Source of the DNA: Comamonadaceae bacterium
GTDB taxonomy: Bacteria; Pseudomonadota; Gammaproteobacteria; Burkholderiales; Burkholderiaceae_C
Direction: 5' to 3'
Length of the DNA: 45,904 bases
Assembly: GCA_013297985.1 (NCBI GenBank)
Contig: JAAFIY010000017.1
Span: 1 to 45,904, forward strand
Shown one piece after another: positions 1 through 9,184 of this stretch (its first letter is position 1; every line of letters begins with the position of its first letter). The position numbers and the translations under genes were made by a program. The notes beneath the pieces are model-generated. The model saw only the letters and a program-made list of their open reading frames with translations. It was not told where the DNA came from and made no database searches.

Positions 1-1967
1 TCGTGGTGCGCGAAAACATCGTGCGCCATGTGCAGATGGGCAAAACGCCGTTTCAAGCGGCGATGGAAGGCACCCAAGAAATCGGCTTGGCGGTGCTGGC
101 CACCACCTTGTCGATCGTCGCGGTGTTTCTGCCCATTGGCTTTATGGGCGGCATCATCGGCAAGTTCTTTCATGAATTCGGCATCACCATCGTGGCGGCG
201 GTGCTGATCAGCATGTTTGTGAGCTTCACGCTCGACCCGATGCTGTCCAGCGTCTGGCATGACCCCCAAATTAACCACGACCACCAAGCCCCGCGCAAGG
301 GCTGGTATGACCACACGATTGGCCGCGTCACCGGCGCATTTGACCGTGGCACCGAGTGGCTAGGCCGGGTGTACCAGGGCATGCTGCGCTGGTCGCTGCG
401 GCACAAGCTGGCCACCGTGCTGGCCAGCGTGGGCATCTTTGGCACCAGCGTGGCCATGGTGCCGATGTTGGGCACCGAGTTCGTGCCGCGAGCCGATTTT
501 TCTGAGCTCACCATCAACTTCTACACCCCGGTGGGCTCATCGCTGGAAGTCACCGAAGCCAAGTCGCGCCAAGTGCAAGAGGTGCTGTCCCGCTTGCCGG
601 AAACCCGCTATTCGCTGGCCACCGTCAATGTGGGCAACGCCCAGGGCAAGAACTACGCCACGGTGTACGTGCGCCTGACCGACCGCGCCCAGCGCAGCCG
701 CAACGTGGATGACATCAGCGTGGTACTGCGCGAGCAACTGGCTCGGGTGGCGGGCATCACCGTCACCCACGTCGGCTTGGTCGATGCGGTGGGCGGCAAC
801 AAGCAAATTGAGTTTTCGTTGCAGGGGCCTGACCTCAAAGAGTTGGAGCGCCTGGCCCTGCTGGTCAAGGCGCGCATGGTGCAGATCCCTGGGCTGGTTG
901 ACTCTGACAGCTCGGTCAAGCCCAACAAACCGGTGATAGAGGTCGCCGTCAAGCGCGAAGCCGCCAGCGACCTGGGCCTGAACATCAACGCCCTGGCCGG
1001 CCCCATTCGCACGCTGGTGGCGGGCACCACCGTGGGTAATTGGCGCGCCAGTGACGACCAAACCTATGACGTCATCGTACGACTGGCACCCCAGGCACGC
1101 GACAACCCGTCTGACCTAGAGCGGCTGCCTCTGGTGGTGGGCACCAACGCCGATGGCAGCGCCCGCGTGGTGCGCCTCAATCAAGTGGCCCAGGTGGTGC
1201 AGACCACTGGCCCCAACCAGATCAACCGGCGTGACCTGACACGCGAGGTATCGCTCAACGCCAACGCCATCGGGCGCGGGGCGGGTGAAGTGTCGGCCGA
1301 TGTCCGCGCGGTGCTGGCCACCATTGATTTCCCGCCCGGCTATCGCTACAGCTTTTCGGGCTCAACCAAGAACATGCAGGAATCGTTCAGCTATGCCGTG
1401 GGCGCGCTGGGGCTGGCCATCATCTTCATCTACATGATTCTGGCCAGCCAGTTCAAAAGCTTTGTGCAGCCGCTGGCGCTGATGACCTCGCTGCCGCTCA
1501 CCTTGATTGGCGTGGTGCTGGCGCTGATGGCTTTTGGCAGCAAGCTATCGATGTTCTCGGTGATTGGCATCGTGATGCTGATGGGCCTGGTCACCAAAAA
1601 TGCGATTCTGTTGGTGGACTTTGCCATTCGCGCCCGTGAAGCGGGCATGGAGCGCAGCGCCGCCTTGCTAGAAGCCGCCAAGGTGCGCCTGCGGCCGATT
1701 TTGATGACCACCTTGGCGATGGTTTTTGGCATGGTGCCGCTGGCTTTTGCCTTGACCGAGGGCTCTGAGCAACGCGCACCCATGGGCCAAGCAGTAATTG
1801 GCGGCGTGATCACCTCGTCGCTGCTTACCTTGGTGGTCGTGCCCGTGGTGTACTGCTATCTAGACGATTTGACGCAATGGTTGCGCCGCCTGTGGGGCGC
1901 CGCGCCTGCGCAGACGCAGCCGACGAGTCTGGTGCCAACACCAGCCGCCGAAGCCTCAAAGCCGTGA
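1..1967 (+). CDS. RND efflux transporter permease subunit (HAE1/AcrB family), 5' truncated by the window edge
   Basis: Inner-membrane proton-driven drug efflux pump of a tripartite RND system. About 654 residues are present. The first visible codons (VVREN) line up with the end of TM4 in AcrB, near residue 410, so roughly the first 400 residues lie upstream; the GTG at position 3 is not a real start. Visible parts are the TM5-TM6 block ([10 protein letters not shown]), the second periplasmic porter half, and TM8-TM12. The segment [14 protein letters not shown] carries the TM10 lysine that in AcrB belongs to the proton relay. The protein ends in an Ala/Pro/Thr-rich cytoplasmic tail. A TolC-type channel gene lies about 1.2 kb downstream, but two unrelated genes intervene, so partnership is an inference. 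The substrate cannot be told. Confidence 0.93.
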   Translation, partial: VVRENIVRHVQMGKTPFQAAMEGTQEIGLAVLATTLSIVAVFLPIGFMGGIIGKFFHEFGITIVAAVLISMFVSFTLDPMLSSVWHDPQINHDHQAPRKGWYDHTIGRVTGAFDRGTEWLGRVYQGMLRWSLRHKLATVLASVGIFGTSVAMVPMLGTEFVPRADFSELTINFYTPVGSSLEVTEAKSRQVQEVLSRLPETRYSLATVNVGNAQGKNYATVYVRLTDRAQRSRNVDDISVVLREQLARVAGITVTHVGLVDAVGGNKQIEFSLQGPDLKELERLALLVKARMVQIPGLVDSDSSVKPNKPVIEVAVKREAASDLGLNINALAGPIRTLVAGTTVGNWRASDDQTYDVIVRLAPQARDNPSDLERLPLVVGTNADGSARVVRLNQVAQVVQTTGPNQINRRDLTREVSLNANAIGRGAGEVSADVRAVLATIDFPPGYRYSFSGSTKNMQESFSYAVGALGLAIIFIYMILASQFKSFVQPLALMTSLPLTLIGVVLALMAFGSKLSMFSVIGIVMLMGLVTKNAILLVDFAIRAREAGMERSAALLEAAKVRLRPILMTTLAMVFGMVPLAFALTEGSEQRAPMGQAVIGGVITSSLLTLVVVPVVYCYLDDLTQWLRRLWGAAPAQTQPTSLVPTPAAEASKP

Positions 1968-2040
1968 CCTGCCCTGACTAGCCCCGCCTACAATTTTTGG
2001 ACTGTGTCTGATCCCCGCCCCGTTTACCGCCCGCACCGCT

Positions 2041-2730
2041 ATGAAAGACCTGCAAGACCTTGAACGCCATCGTTATCTGATGATTCAGCAGCAGATCCGC
2101 CCTTGGGATGTGCTCGACCCGGCCGTCTTGAGCCTGTTGGAGCGTGTCAAACGCGAGACCTTTGTCCCAGTGGCACTGCAGCAACTGGCTTTTGTCGACA
2201 TGGAGCTGCCCCTGGTCAGCCCCGCAGAAAGAGCCCACGCCAAAGGGCAAACCATGCTGGCCCCCAAGACCGAAGCTCGCATGGTGCAAGACGTGGAGCC
2301 ACAGGCGACCGACCGCGTACTGCTCGTGGGCGCCGGTTCGGGCTATGTGGCGGCCTTGCTGGGCGCGCTCACTCAGCGCGTCATTGGCTACGAAATCGAC
2401 GCTGAATTGGCTGAGCGCGCTCGCCACAACCTGCGCCAATCAGGCGCTGGCAATGTTGAGGTGCGCACCGGCAGCGGCGTCAACGGCGCCACCAGCGACG
2501 GCCCGTTTGATGTCATTGTGCTGGCGGGTTCAGTGGCGCAAGTGCCAGATCGTTTGCTGCAGCAGCTCAAGGTGGGCGGCCGCTTGGGCGCCATCGTGGG
2601 GCAAGAACCCATCATGCGCTTTACTGTCGTGCGCCGCACGAGCGACGCCCAGTGGGCCAGCACCGCCTTGTGGGACACCGTGGCGCCGCGCCTGCACGGC
2701 TTCGCAGAGCCCTCTCGCTTCGCCTTTTAA
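2041..2730 (+). CDS. pcm: Protein-L-isoaspartate O-methyltransferase family protein
   Basis: SAM-dependent methyltransferase of the Pcm family (229 residues), whose classical role is to methylate isoaspartyl residues in damaged proteins. The SAM-binding glycine motif is VLLVGAGSGY near residues 96-105, followed by an acidic strand end (GYEID). The N-terminus RHRYLMIQQQIRPWDVLD and the FVP segment are Pcm-like. However, the segment following the FVP region reads KGQTMLAPKTEARMVQ rather than the usual SQP-containing motif, so this is a divergent member and its substrate is less certain. The ATG at 2041 gives a full-length product. It lies 73 bp after the RND gene and 24 bp before the rhodanese gene, probably in one transcription unit with rhodanese and tolC. 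Confidence 0.85.
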   Translation: MKDLQDLERHRYLMIQQQIRPWDVLDPAVLSLLERVKRETFVPVALQQLAFVDMELPLVSPAERAHAKGQTMLAPKTEARMVQDVEPQATDRVLLVGAGSGYVAALLGALTQRVIGYEIDAELAERARHNLRQSGAGNVEVRTGSGVNGATSDGPFDVIVLAGSVAQVPDRLLQQLKVGGRLGAIVGQEPIMRFTVVRRTSDAQWASTALWDTVAPRLHGFAEPSRFAF

Positions 2731-2754
2731 ACACCCGTTCGGAACTGACGCACC

Positions 2755-3117
2755 GTGGTGGTTCAAGTCACGCCTGTCGATCTGGAGAACTGGGCTGCCA
2801 CCTGTGCGGTAGATGGCGGGCACGGGCAAGCCCGGGTGCCAGTGCTGCTGGATGTGCGCGAACCCTGGGAGCTACAAACCGCCGCAGTCCCCGCCGCCGC
2901 TGGCTATGAGGTGCTGGGTATTCCCATGAGCACCGTGCCCCAACGCTTGGCCGAGCTCGATCCGGCCCGGCCTGTGGCCTGCTTGTGCCATCACGGCGCG
3001 CGCAGCCAGCGGGTGGCCATGTTTTTGCAGCACAACGGTTTTGAGCATGTGGCCAATGTGGCCGGTGGCATCGATGCCTGGTCGCGCCAGCGCGACCCAG
3101 CGGTGCCGCTGTACTAA
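2755..3117 (+). CDS. Rhodanese-like sulfurtransferase domain protein
   Basis: Single-domain rhodanese of 120 residues, a small cytoplasmic protein that carries persulfide sulfur on a cysteine. LDVREPWE at residues 32-39 is the family motif, and the active-site loop is CHHGARS starting at Cys78, followed by the typical GGIDAW near the C-terminus. The arginine in the loop is present, so the site looks intact. The start is a GTG at 2755; a second in-frame GTG follows directly at 2758, so the exact start is ambiguous by one codon. It sits between the Pcm-like gene and tolC, an order I recall from other Comamonadaceae genomes. The physiological sulfur acceptor is unknown. Confidence 0.9.
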   Translation: MVVQVTPVDLENWAATCAVDGGHGQARVPVLLDVREPWELQTAAVPAAAGYEVLGIPMSTVPQRLAELDPARPVACLCHHGARSQRVAMFLQHNGFEHVANVAGGIDAWSRQRDPAVPLY

Positions 3118-3163
3118 CCCGCCGCAGATCAGTTGGCCTGTTTCGCTTTTTCTGGAGTTATCT

Positions 3164-4507
3164 GTGCCTTACCGACCGCGTCTGAATAGACCCGCTTTGG
3201 GCCGTTTGCTGCTTGCCGCTGCCATGGCTGCGCTGCCATGGGCCGCCTCGGCCCAAAACCTGTTGACGCTGTACCAGGCTGCGCGCGAGTACGACGCCAG
3301 CTACCAAAGCGCCAAGTTGCAGTACGACGCCAATCTGGCGCGCGCCGAACAGGCGCGTGCAGGTGTGTTGCCCAGCGCCAACTTGTCCAGCACCATTTCG
3401 CGCAGCGACTTTGAAAACAACAACCCGCGTGTGGAACGCAGCTTTGGCACCCAAGGGGCCACGGCCAGCGCCTCGTACCCGCTGTATCGCGTAACCAACC
3501 GGCTCACCTGGGAGCAAGCCCAGAGCCAAATGGAGCAGGCCAAAGTGCAGTTGGCCACGGCCGAACAAGACCTCATCATCCGCGTGAGCCAGGCCTACTT
3601 TGATGTGCTGGCCAGCCAAGACAGCCTGACCTTTGTGCGCGCTCAAAAGGCCGCCGTGGCCGAACAGTTGGCCGCTGCGCGTCGCAACTTTGAGGTGGGC
3701 ACCAGCACCATCACCGACACCCGCGAAGCGCAAGCCCGCTTTGACTTGGTGGTGGCGCAAGAAATTGCCGCAGAAAACGATCTGCGCGTGAAAAAGCTCG
3801 CGCTTGACAGCCTGGTGGGGCGCAACAGCACCGACCCGCGCGGGCTGGCCAATGCGGGTGATCTGCCGCCGCTGCAGCCCGCTGACTTGGCGCCCTGGGT
3901 GCTGGATGCCGAAGATAACCACCCCAGCGTGGCTCTGGCGCGTTTGAACCTGACGGTGGCTCAACTCGAAACCCGCAAGGCCAACGCAGGGCACCTGCCC
4001 ACGCTTGACGCCACCGCTAGCTACAACATCACCCACAACAGCCGCGGCAGCGCGCAAAGCGGCTTGAACTCTCGCACCAACAACTTAAGCGTGGGCCTGC
4101 AGTTCAATCTGCCGCTGTTCTCGGGCTACGCCACCGTCAACCGCATTCGTGAAACCACCGCGCTCGAAGACAAAGCCCAGGTGGATGTAGACGTGGCCAA
4201 GCGCGCTGTCACCCAGGCCACCCGCGCGGCGTTTTTTGGCGTGCAAAGCGGCATGGGCCAAGTCAAGGCGCTGGAGGCGGCCGAGTTGTCCAGCCAAAGC
4301 GCGCTAGACGCCAACCGCCTGGGCTACCAAGTGGGTGTGCGCATCAATATCGACGTGCTCAACAGCCAAAGCCAGTTGTTTCAAACCAAGCGTGATTTGG
4401 CCCAGGCCCGTTACAACGTGCTGCTGGGCGGCTTGCGGCTGCGCCAGGCCAATGGCAGCCTCAGCGCGGATGACCTCAAGCCCGTCAACGCCCTGCTGTT
4501 GCCCTGA
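3164..4507 (+). CDS. tolC: TolC family outer-membrane efflux protein
   Basis: Outer-membrane channel protein of about 447 residues, the exit duct for tripartite efflux or type I secretion. I chose the GTG at 3164 because GGAG lies at 3154-3157, six bases upstream, and because it puts a clean signal peptide at the N-terminus: basic residues, a hydrophobic stretch, then AASA with cleavage predicted after residue 30. The mature part starts QNLLTLYQAAREYDASY, which is typical of TolC, and the rest shows two internally related helical halves with long coiled-coil helices rich in Ala, Gln and Glu. The stop overlaps the next start (TGATG at 4505-4509), so the P450 is probably translationally coupled. 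The upstream RND gene is a candidate partner. Confidence 0.93.
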   Translation: MPYRPRLNRPALGRLLLAAAMAALPWAASAQNLLTLYQAAREYDASYQSAKLQYDANLARAEQARAGVLPSANLSSTISRSDFENNNPRVERSFGTQGATASASYPLYRVTNRLTWEQAQSQMEQAKVQLATAEQDLIIRVSQAYFDVLASQDSLTFVRAQKAAVAEQLAAARRNFEVGTSTITDTREAQARFDLVVAQEIAAENDLRVKKLALDSLVGRNSTDPRGLANAGDLPPLQPADLAPWVLDAEDNHPSVALARLNLTVAQLETRKANAGHLPTLDATASYNITHNSRGSAQSGLNSRTNNLSVGLQFNLPLFSGYATVNRIRETTALEDKAQVDVDVAKRAVTQATRAAFFGVQSGMGQVKALEAAELSSQSALDANRLGYQVGVRINIDVLNSQSQLFQTKRDLAQARYNVLLGGLRLRQANGSLSADDLKPVNALLLP

Positions 4508-5901
4508 TGGCTGACCTGCGCCAGTTGCCAGGCCCCTCTGGCCTGCCTTGGCTGGGCAATCTGCACCAGCTGCCCGCTGGCAGCCTTACCCAGCATTTCA
4601 CCGCGCTGGCGCCGCAGTTTGACGGCCTGTTTGCCATCAACTTTGCGGGCCATCGGGTGCCCTTTGTCACCCAGGCTGCCCTGGTGGCTGAGATGGCCGA
4701 CGAATCCCGTTTTCGCAAGCGCGTGGGCCCGCCATTGTCGATGTTGCGCCGCCTGGCCGGCGACGGCCTGTTCACGGCCGACAGTGGCGCGCCCAACTGG
4801 ACGCTGGCGCATCGCATCTTGATTCCGGCCTTCAGCCAGCGCACCCGACGCGACTACTTTGGGCCCATGTGGCAGGTGGCGCAGCAACTGGTGGCCCACT
4901 GGCAGCGCCACGGCGCACAGGGTGTGGATGTGTCAGCGGACATGACCCGCCTGACGCTAGACACCATCGCCCTGTGCGGCTTTGACTACCCCTTCAACAG
5001 CTTCGAGCGCGCTGACGCCCACCCCTTTGTGGCGGCCATGGTGCGGGTGCTGGACGAAACCATGGGCCGCATGGCCCGCCACCGCTACATCAGCCGTTTG
5101 CGTTGGCGTGCCAACCGGCAGTTTCAGGACGACATTGCCTATCTGCACCAGGTGGTGGACGACGTGGTGGCCCAGCGCCGTGCTGCCATCGACGCGGGCC
5201 AAGCCGTGCCGCGCGATTTGCTCACCTTGATGCTGCAAGCCGCCGACCCTAAAACCGGTCAACGCTTGAGCGACACCAACATCCGCTACCAGGTCATCAC
5301 CTTTTTGATTGCGGGGCACGAAACCACCAGCGGCCTGCTCAGTTTTGCCCTGCACGCCCTGCTGCGCCACCCTGAGGTGCTGGCGCGCTGCAAGGCCGAG
5401 GTGGACGCGGTGCTGCCCAATGGCCAATTGACCTACGACGACCTAGACCGCTTGGTGGTGCTAGAGCAAACGCTGAGCGAAACCCTGCGCCTGTGGCCCA
5501 CTGCGCCCGCCTATTCGCTCAGCCCGTTTGACGACGTCACCTTGGGCGGCCGCTTTGCCATCCCCAAAGAAACTGCCATCACCGTGCTGCTGCCCGCGCT
5601 GCACCGCGACCCACAGGCCTGGGACGAGCCCGAGCGCTTTGACATCGACCGCTTTTCGCCCGAGCGCATCGGCCAGATCAAGCCCCACGCCTACAAACCC
5701 TTCGGCCACGGATCACGCGCTTGCATCGGCCGCCAATTTGCCCTGATGGAAGCCAAGATTGCCCTGGCGCTGGTGCTGCACCACTTCGATTTAAGCGCTG
5801 ACGCCACCGCCCCGCTGGTGGTGCGCGAAACGCTGACCTTGAAGCCCGAAGGCTTCACGCTGCGCGCCAGGCCGAGGCGTGAGCGGGTGGCGGCGGTTTA
5901 G
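4507..5901 (+). CDS. Cytochrome P450, CYP102-like haem domain without fused reductase
   Basis: Haem-thiolate monooxygenase of 464 residues. Signature elements are the I-helix AGHETTSG from residue 269, the ExxR pair E325/R328, and the haem loop FGHGSRACIG with ligand Cys406. From memory, long stretches match the haem domain of CYP102A1 (P450 BM3): MTRLTLDTIALCGF, QVITFLIAGHETTSGLLSF, LRLWPTAPA and ETLTLKPEGF, plus GDGLFT around the substrate-contacting Phe. BM3 continues into a diflavin reductase; this protein stops about where the haem domain ends (RARPRRERVAAV). No flavodoxin or reductase frame follows; the next 70 bp hold a repeat and then a DHFR-like gene. It therefore needs an external electron donor, unseen here. 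Fatty acids are likely substrates by analogy only. Confidence 0.95.
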   Translation: MADLRQLPGPSGLPWLGNLHQLPAGSLTQHFTALAPQFDGLFAINFAGHRVPFVTQAALVAEMADESRFRKRVGPPLSMLRRLAGDGLFTADSGAPNWTLAHRILIPAFSQRTRRDYFGPMWQVAQQLVAHWQRHGAQGVDVSADMTRLTLDTIALCGFDYPFNSFERADAHPFVAAMVRVLDETMGRMARHRYISRLRWRANRQFQDDIAYLHQVVDDVVAQRRAAIDAGQAVPRDLLTLMLQAADPKTGQRLSDTNIRYQVITFLIAGHETTSGLLSFALHALLRHPEVLARCKAEVDAVLPNGQLTYDDLDRLVVLEQTLSETLRLWPTAPAYSLSPFDDVTLGGRFAIPKETAITVLLPALHRDPQAWDEPERFDIDRFSPERIGQIKPHAYKPFGHGSRACIGRQFALMEAKIALALVLHHFDLSADATAPLVVRETLTLKPEGFTLRARPRRERVAAV

Positions 5902-5905
5902 GCAT

Positions 5906-5968
5906 TTGCTACATTTTTTGCAGCTGCTTGGGCAGATAAATAGGGCGGAGTGGCCTGTTTCGGCTTGA
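5906..5968 (+). repeat. GCTA-N9-TAGC family repeat, full-length extragenic copy
   Basis: Five bases after the P450 stop, a 17-bp stem at 5908-5924 (GCTACATTTTTTGCAGC) is followed by a tail containing GCTTGGGCAGATAAATAGGG and ending near CGGCTTGAA. The same stem plus tail, with substitutions, recurs at 7122-7185 and, reversed, at 29430-29490. This copy has one mismatch in the right stem arm (CAGC for TAGC). Confidence 0.85.
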
Positions 5969-5972
5969 ATCT

Positions 5973-6536
5973 GTGGTGAACTCAACCTGCAAAGTCTTCA
6001 TCGCCACCAGCGCCGATGGTTTCATCGCCCGCACCGGTGGCGCCCTCGACTGGCTCGATCGCGCCAACGCCAGCGCACCCACGAGCGAAGACTTTGGGTA
6101 TAGCGCGTTTATGCAGGGCGTGGACGCCATCGTCATGGGCCGCGCCACCTTTGCCAAGGTGTGCGGCTTCGATGACTGGCCATACGGCCAAACGCCCGTG
6201 TATGTGCTCAGCCAATCCATGAAGCAACTGCCCACGGGGGTGCCCAACGCTGTGCGCTTGCTGGACGCCAACCCTGCGGATGTCGTCCGCCACGCCAGCG
6301 CTGCAGGTCACGCACGCTTGTACGTGGACGGCGGACAGACGATCCAGCGCTTTTTGCTTGCTGGGTTGATTGATGAAATCACCGTCACGGTGATCCCCGT
6401 GTTGCTGGGCACTGGCATCCCGCTGTTTGGGCCGCTTGCTGCCGATGTCGCGCTGCGTTTGGCAGCCAGCCGGTCTTGGCCGTGCGGGTTTGTGCAGAAC
6501 CGCTATGACTTGCCTGGGCGGCAGCAGAAGGCTTAG
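5973..6536 (+). CDS. Dihydrofolate reductase family protein (RibD C-terminal-like)
   Basis: NADPH-dependent reductase-fold protein of about 187 residues, in the DHFR/RibD-C superfamily. The N-terminal strand VFIATSADGFIA, the MGRATFAKV segment after the first nucleotide-binding region, and the late LYVDGGQTIQRFL motif are characteristic of the single-domain YwjB/YyaP-type members. The substrate is usually unknown; it is not the essential folate enzyme. The start is GTG at 5973 or 5976; no strong ribosome-binding site distinguishes them because the upstream 60 bp are occupied by a repeat. It converges on waaA (37 bp gap). Together with the P450 it seems to be extra cargo between tolC and waaA. 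Confidence 0.85.
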   Translation: MVNSTCKVFIATSADGFIARTGGALDWLDRANASAPTSEDFGYSAFMQGVDAIVMGRATFAKVCGFDDWPYGQTPVYVLSQSMKQLPTGVPNAVRLLDANPADVVRHASAAGHARLYVDGGQTIQRFLLAGLIDEITVTVIPVLLGTGIPLFGPLAADVALRLAASRSWPCGFVQNRYDLPGRQQKA

Positions 6537-6573
6537 CAACCCTCGACGGCTCAGGCAGCGTGGGCGGGCCGTT

Positions 6574-7974
6574 TCAAGGCAGCGCAGCCGGCAAGCCACC
6601 CAACACCGCCATCACATGCCCCAGCGTGCGCTGCGTGGCGCCGCGGTGCGCCTGGGCAAACTGCAAGGCCGCACGGCGGTGCCCGGCCAAGGCGGGTTCG
6701 TCATGCACCAGATTGGCTGCCGCATCGATGGCCTGAGCCACGCCATCCACCCGCAGCGCCGCACCGGCCGCCAACGCGTCGTCGGCCGCCTGCGCAAAGT
6801 TAAAGGTGTGCGGCCCCATCACCACCGGGCAGCCGGTGGCGCACAGCTCAATGAGGTTTTGGCCACCCAGCGGCTCGAAGCTGCCGCCCAGCAAGGCCAC
6901 ATCAGCCAGAGCGGCATAGAGCGTCATCTCGCCCAGCGAGTCACCTAGCCACACGGTGGGCGCGGTGGCGTCGTCGGGCGGCCCGCCATGGCTCCAGCTG
7001 CTGCGCCGTTGCACGCCGATACCCAAGGGCGCGAGCTGCTGCGCAAGCAGCGCGGCCACCTCGTCAAAGCGCTGCGGGTGGCGCGGCACCAGCAGCCATT
7101 GCACCGATGCGGCATCGGCAATTGCTACATTTTTTGTAGCTGCTTCGGCAGATAAATTAGGCCCAACAGCCGTTTTTTCCTTGAAGGATTGGGCCAAGGC
7201 GCTGCACCACAAGGCCTCTTCACCTTCACGGCTGCTGGCCAGCAAAGCCACGCGGCGCCGGGGCGCTGCGCCACGCCAGCGCTGAGCCAGCTCGATCTGC
7301 GCGGGGTTGGCTTGCGCATCAAACTTCAGATTGCCGGTGATGGCCGCCACTGGCGCACCCAGGCTGGCCAGGCGCTGTGCATCAGCGTCAGTTTGTGCCA
7401 GCGCCGCATGCAAACGTGCATAGGCCGGCCGAGCCAGCAAGCTCAACAACCAGCGCTGCGATTGCTGGTGGGTTTTGGCGCTCAGCCGCGCATTCAGCAA
7501 CATCACAGGCACGCCGATCTGCTGGCAAGCGGCCATCAGGTTGGGCCAAATTTCGGTTTCCATTAGCAGCAGTGCGCGGGGCTGCCAGTGCGCCAAGAAC
7601 CGCGTGACCGCACCGGGCGTGTCCCAGGGCTGCCAGGTCTGCGCATCGCCCGGATGCAAGTGGCGCTGGCCTTCGGCCCAGCCTGTGGCCGTGCCGTGCG
7701 TCCACAACACACGCACGCCGGGCTGCACCTGCCGCAAGGCCGCCACCCACACAGCGGCGGTGCGCGTTTCGCCCAAAGACACCGCATGCACCCACACCCA
7801 AGCGTGGCCTGACGCGGGCTGGTCGTAAAAACCAAAGCGCTCTTGCACCGCGTGGGCGTAACCCGGCTCGGCTTTGGCCCGGCGCGCCAGCTTGATGCGC
7901 AGCAGCGGCTGGCCCAGCCAAAGTGCGCCGCTGTACACCGCGCGGGCTGCCCATTGCAGCGGGTTTTCAACCAC
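6574..7974 (-). CDS. waaA: 3-deoxy-D-manno-octulosonic acid (Kdo) transferase
   Basis: Transfers Kdo from CMP-Kdo to lipid A precursors, an essential early step of LPS inner core synthesis, at the inner face of the cytoplasmic membrane. The N-terminal half has the hydrophobic anchor region and the WVHAVSLGET segment with the catalytic glutamate region of the GT30 family, then LLMETEIWPNL; the C-terminal half has LLVPRHPQRF, GDSLGEM and GGQNLIE for CMP-Kdo binding. The start is a GTG at 7974. At 466 residues it is longer than the roughly 425 typical of the family; part of the excess is a repeat-encoded insert at about residues 264-285 (EKTAVGPNLSAEAATKNVA) between a helix and the LLVPRHP strand. 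Eighteen bases separate it from the upstream glycosyltransferase gene. Confidence 0.95.
   Translation of the reverse strand: MVENPLQWAARAVYSGALWLGQPLLRIKLARRAKAEPGYAHAVQERFGFYDQPASGHAWVWVHAVSLGETRTAAVWVAALRQVQPGVRVLWTHGTATGWAEGQRHLHPGDAQTWQPWDTPGAVTRFLAHWQPRALLLMETEIWPNLMAACQQIGVPVMLLNARLSAKTHQQSQRWLLSLLARPAYARLHAALAQTDADAQRLASLGAPVAAITGNLKFDAQANPAQIELAQRWRGAAPRRRVALLASSREGEEALWCSALAQSFKEKTAVGPNLSAEAATKNVAIADAASVQWLLVPRHPQRFDEVAALLAQQLAPLGIGVQRRSSWSHGGPPDDATAPTVWLGDSLGEMTLYAALADVALLGGSFEPLGGQNLIELCATGCPVVMGPHTFNFAQAADDALAAGAALRVDGVAQAIDAAANLVHDEPALAGHRRAALQFAQAHRGATQRTLGHVMAVLGGLPAALP
7122..7185 (+). repeat. GCTA-N9-TAGC family repeat, full-length copy inside waaA
   Basis: Perfect 17-bp stem GCTACATTTTTTGTAGC at 7124-7140 followed by a tail resembling the 5906-5968 copy (GCTTCGGCAGATAAATTAGG, then a T-rich stretch and CTTGAA). 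It lies antisense to waaA. On the waaA strand it is open throughout and reads EKTAVGPNLSAEAATKNVA, so the gene remains intact. Confidence 0.9.
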
Positions 7975-7992
7975 CGAACACCCAAGGCTGAT

Positions 7993-8928
7993 TCATCGCC
8001 GCGTCCCCATGGCTTTCGGATCTTCTAAAGCAGCACGCAGGTAAGCAGCCATGGGCCGGGCGCGCATCAGGTCTTGGCCACGCCTGGCTAGCTGCTCTCG
8101 CTGGTGGGGTTGCTCAATCAAATGCCGCGCCTTCTGGGCCAAGTCTTGGTAGCTGGCAAAGGCCACGCCCTCGGCCAGACTGGCATCCTCCGCCAAATCT
8201 GAACTGCTTTCGGACAGCACCGCACATCGGTTGGCCAATAGGTAAGAGATACGGACCATCTCTAGCACTTTGGCTTCGTAGTAGTGCAAGTTAAGGACTA
8301 GCTTGGATCGGGCGATCAGCGCATCGCGCCGGGGTCCGTACACGCCAAAGACAGCCTGCACACGCAGGCCCTCTTCATTCATGCGGTCAAGAACGGCTTG
8401 CCGTCTCGGGTTCAGTGAGCCGAAAAACAGCACGTCAATGTCACGAATAGGGGCAAACTCAATTCGCGTGAGCTGTGGGACATAGCCCAGTGGCAGCACA
8501 TGGGCGACCTGAACGCCCAGCGCTTCGAGCGCCGCCACGTTCTTTGCGCTGTAGTCCCACAACACATATTGACGGAACAGATCCGCCAGCTCGGGGCGGA
8601 ACCAGCTCGAGCCCACCTCCACCTGCTCCAGGTTGTACAAGATCGAGTCGGGCGCCAGCGGTAAAGGATAAAAAGGCAACAAGTTGGAACCTAAGACTAG
8701 ATGGCGACGTCCGGGCAACGAGCCTTCGGTTGTCAACACCACGTCGTGCCCCAGCGACTGCAGGCCGTAGTACAGGCTGAGCGCGACCTCGCTGAAAGCT
8801 GCAGAGTGCTCATACCCGGGCGGCGAAACCACTGTTACAGCGAGATTCAACTTAGAGCTGCGCGCCCCAAAAATCCCATCACGCCAGGACGAAACCCAGC
8901 CTGCCGGCAAGCGCACCAAGGGGCTCAT
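7993..8928 (-). CDS. Glycosyltransferase-like protein (CgeB/GT1-like), hypothetical
   Basis: Protein of 311 residues that looks like a degenerate GT-B glycosyltransferase. The N-terminal part (VTVVSPPGYEHSAAFSEVALSLYYGLQSLG) resembles an acceptor-binding Rossmann domain; the middle has DIDVLFFGSLNPRRQAVL, and the C-terminal part has SKLVLNLHYYEAKVLEMVRISYLLANRCAVLSE, the pattern seen in small CgeB-like glycosyltransferases that mark a sugar-nucleotide site by a conserved Glu. No signal peptide or membrane segment. It lies just upstream of waaA on the same strand, so a role in surface polysaccharide or LPS is plausible but is inferred from context. The ATG at 8928 has only a weak ribosome-binding site. 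Confidence 0.65.
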   Translation of the reverse strand: MSPLVRLPAGWVSSWRDGIFGARSSKLNLAVTVVSPPGYEHSAAFSEVALSLYYGLQSLGHDVVLTTEGSLPGRRHLVLGSNLLPFYPLPLAPDSILYNLEQVEVGSSWFRPELADLFRQYVLWDYSAKNVAALEALGVQVAHVLPLGYVPQLTRIEFAPIRDIDVLFFGSLNPRRQAVLDRMNEEGLRVQAVFGVYGPRRDALIARSKLVLNLHYYEAKVLEMVRISYLLANRCAVLSESSSDLAEDASLAEGVAFASYQDLAQKARHLIEQPHQREQLARRGQDLMRARPMAAYLRAALEDPKAMGTRR

Positions 8929-8950
8929 CGTCTCACGCGGTACAGCACAA

Positions 8951-9115
8951 CTACATCAGCCACTTGCTCGCCCCGGGACCCCGCATCACGACATCACCCC
9001 AGCGGCTAGGCCTTGGCAAATTGAAAGCGACATGGGGTACACAAGGGGTGGCCTCGACGTGACGATCATCAACACCGCCGCTGGCTACAACGGGGACGTA
9101 GTCGGATAAAACCAT
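8951..9115 (-). CDS. Possible small open reading frame (54 residues), unrecognised
   Basis: Between the glycosyltransferase-like gene and the thioesterase gene there is a 256-bp stretch. The only frame worth noting on the coding strand runs from an ATG at 9115 to a TAG at 8951-8953 and begins MVLSDYVPVVASGGVDDRH. It has no obvious ribosome-binding site, an in-frame stop 33 bases upstream of the ATG, and no family I recognise. It may be the eroded end of an older gene or chance coding; the rest of the spacer holds nothing I can name. Confidence 0.2.
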   Translation of the reverse strand: MVLSDYVPVVASGGVDDRHVEATPCVPHVAFNLPRPSRWGDVVMRGPGASKWLM

Positions 9116-9184
9116 GGGGATTAGGTTAACTGCGTTGGACGCCGCTCAAGCGAATTTCGGCATTAGCCGACGCGACCCAAGTGG

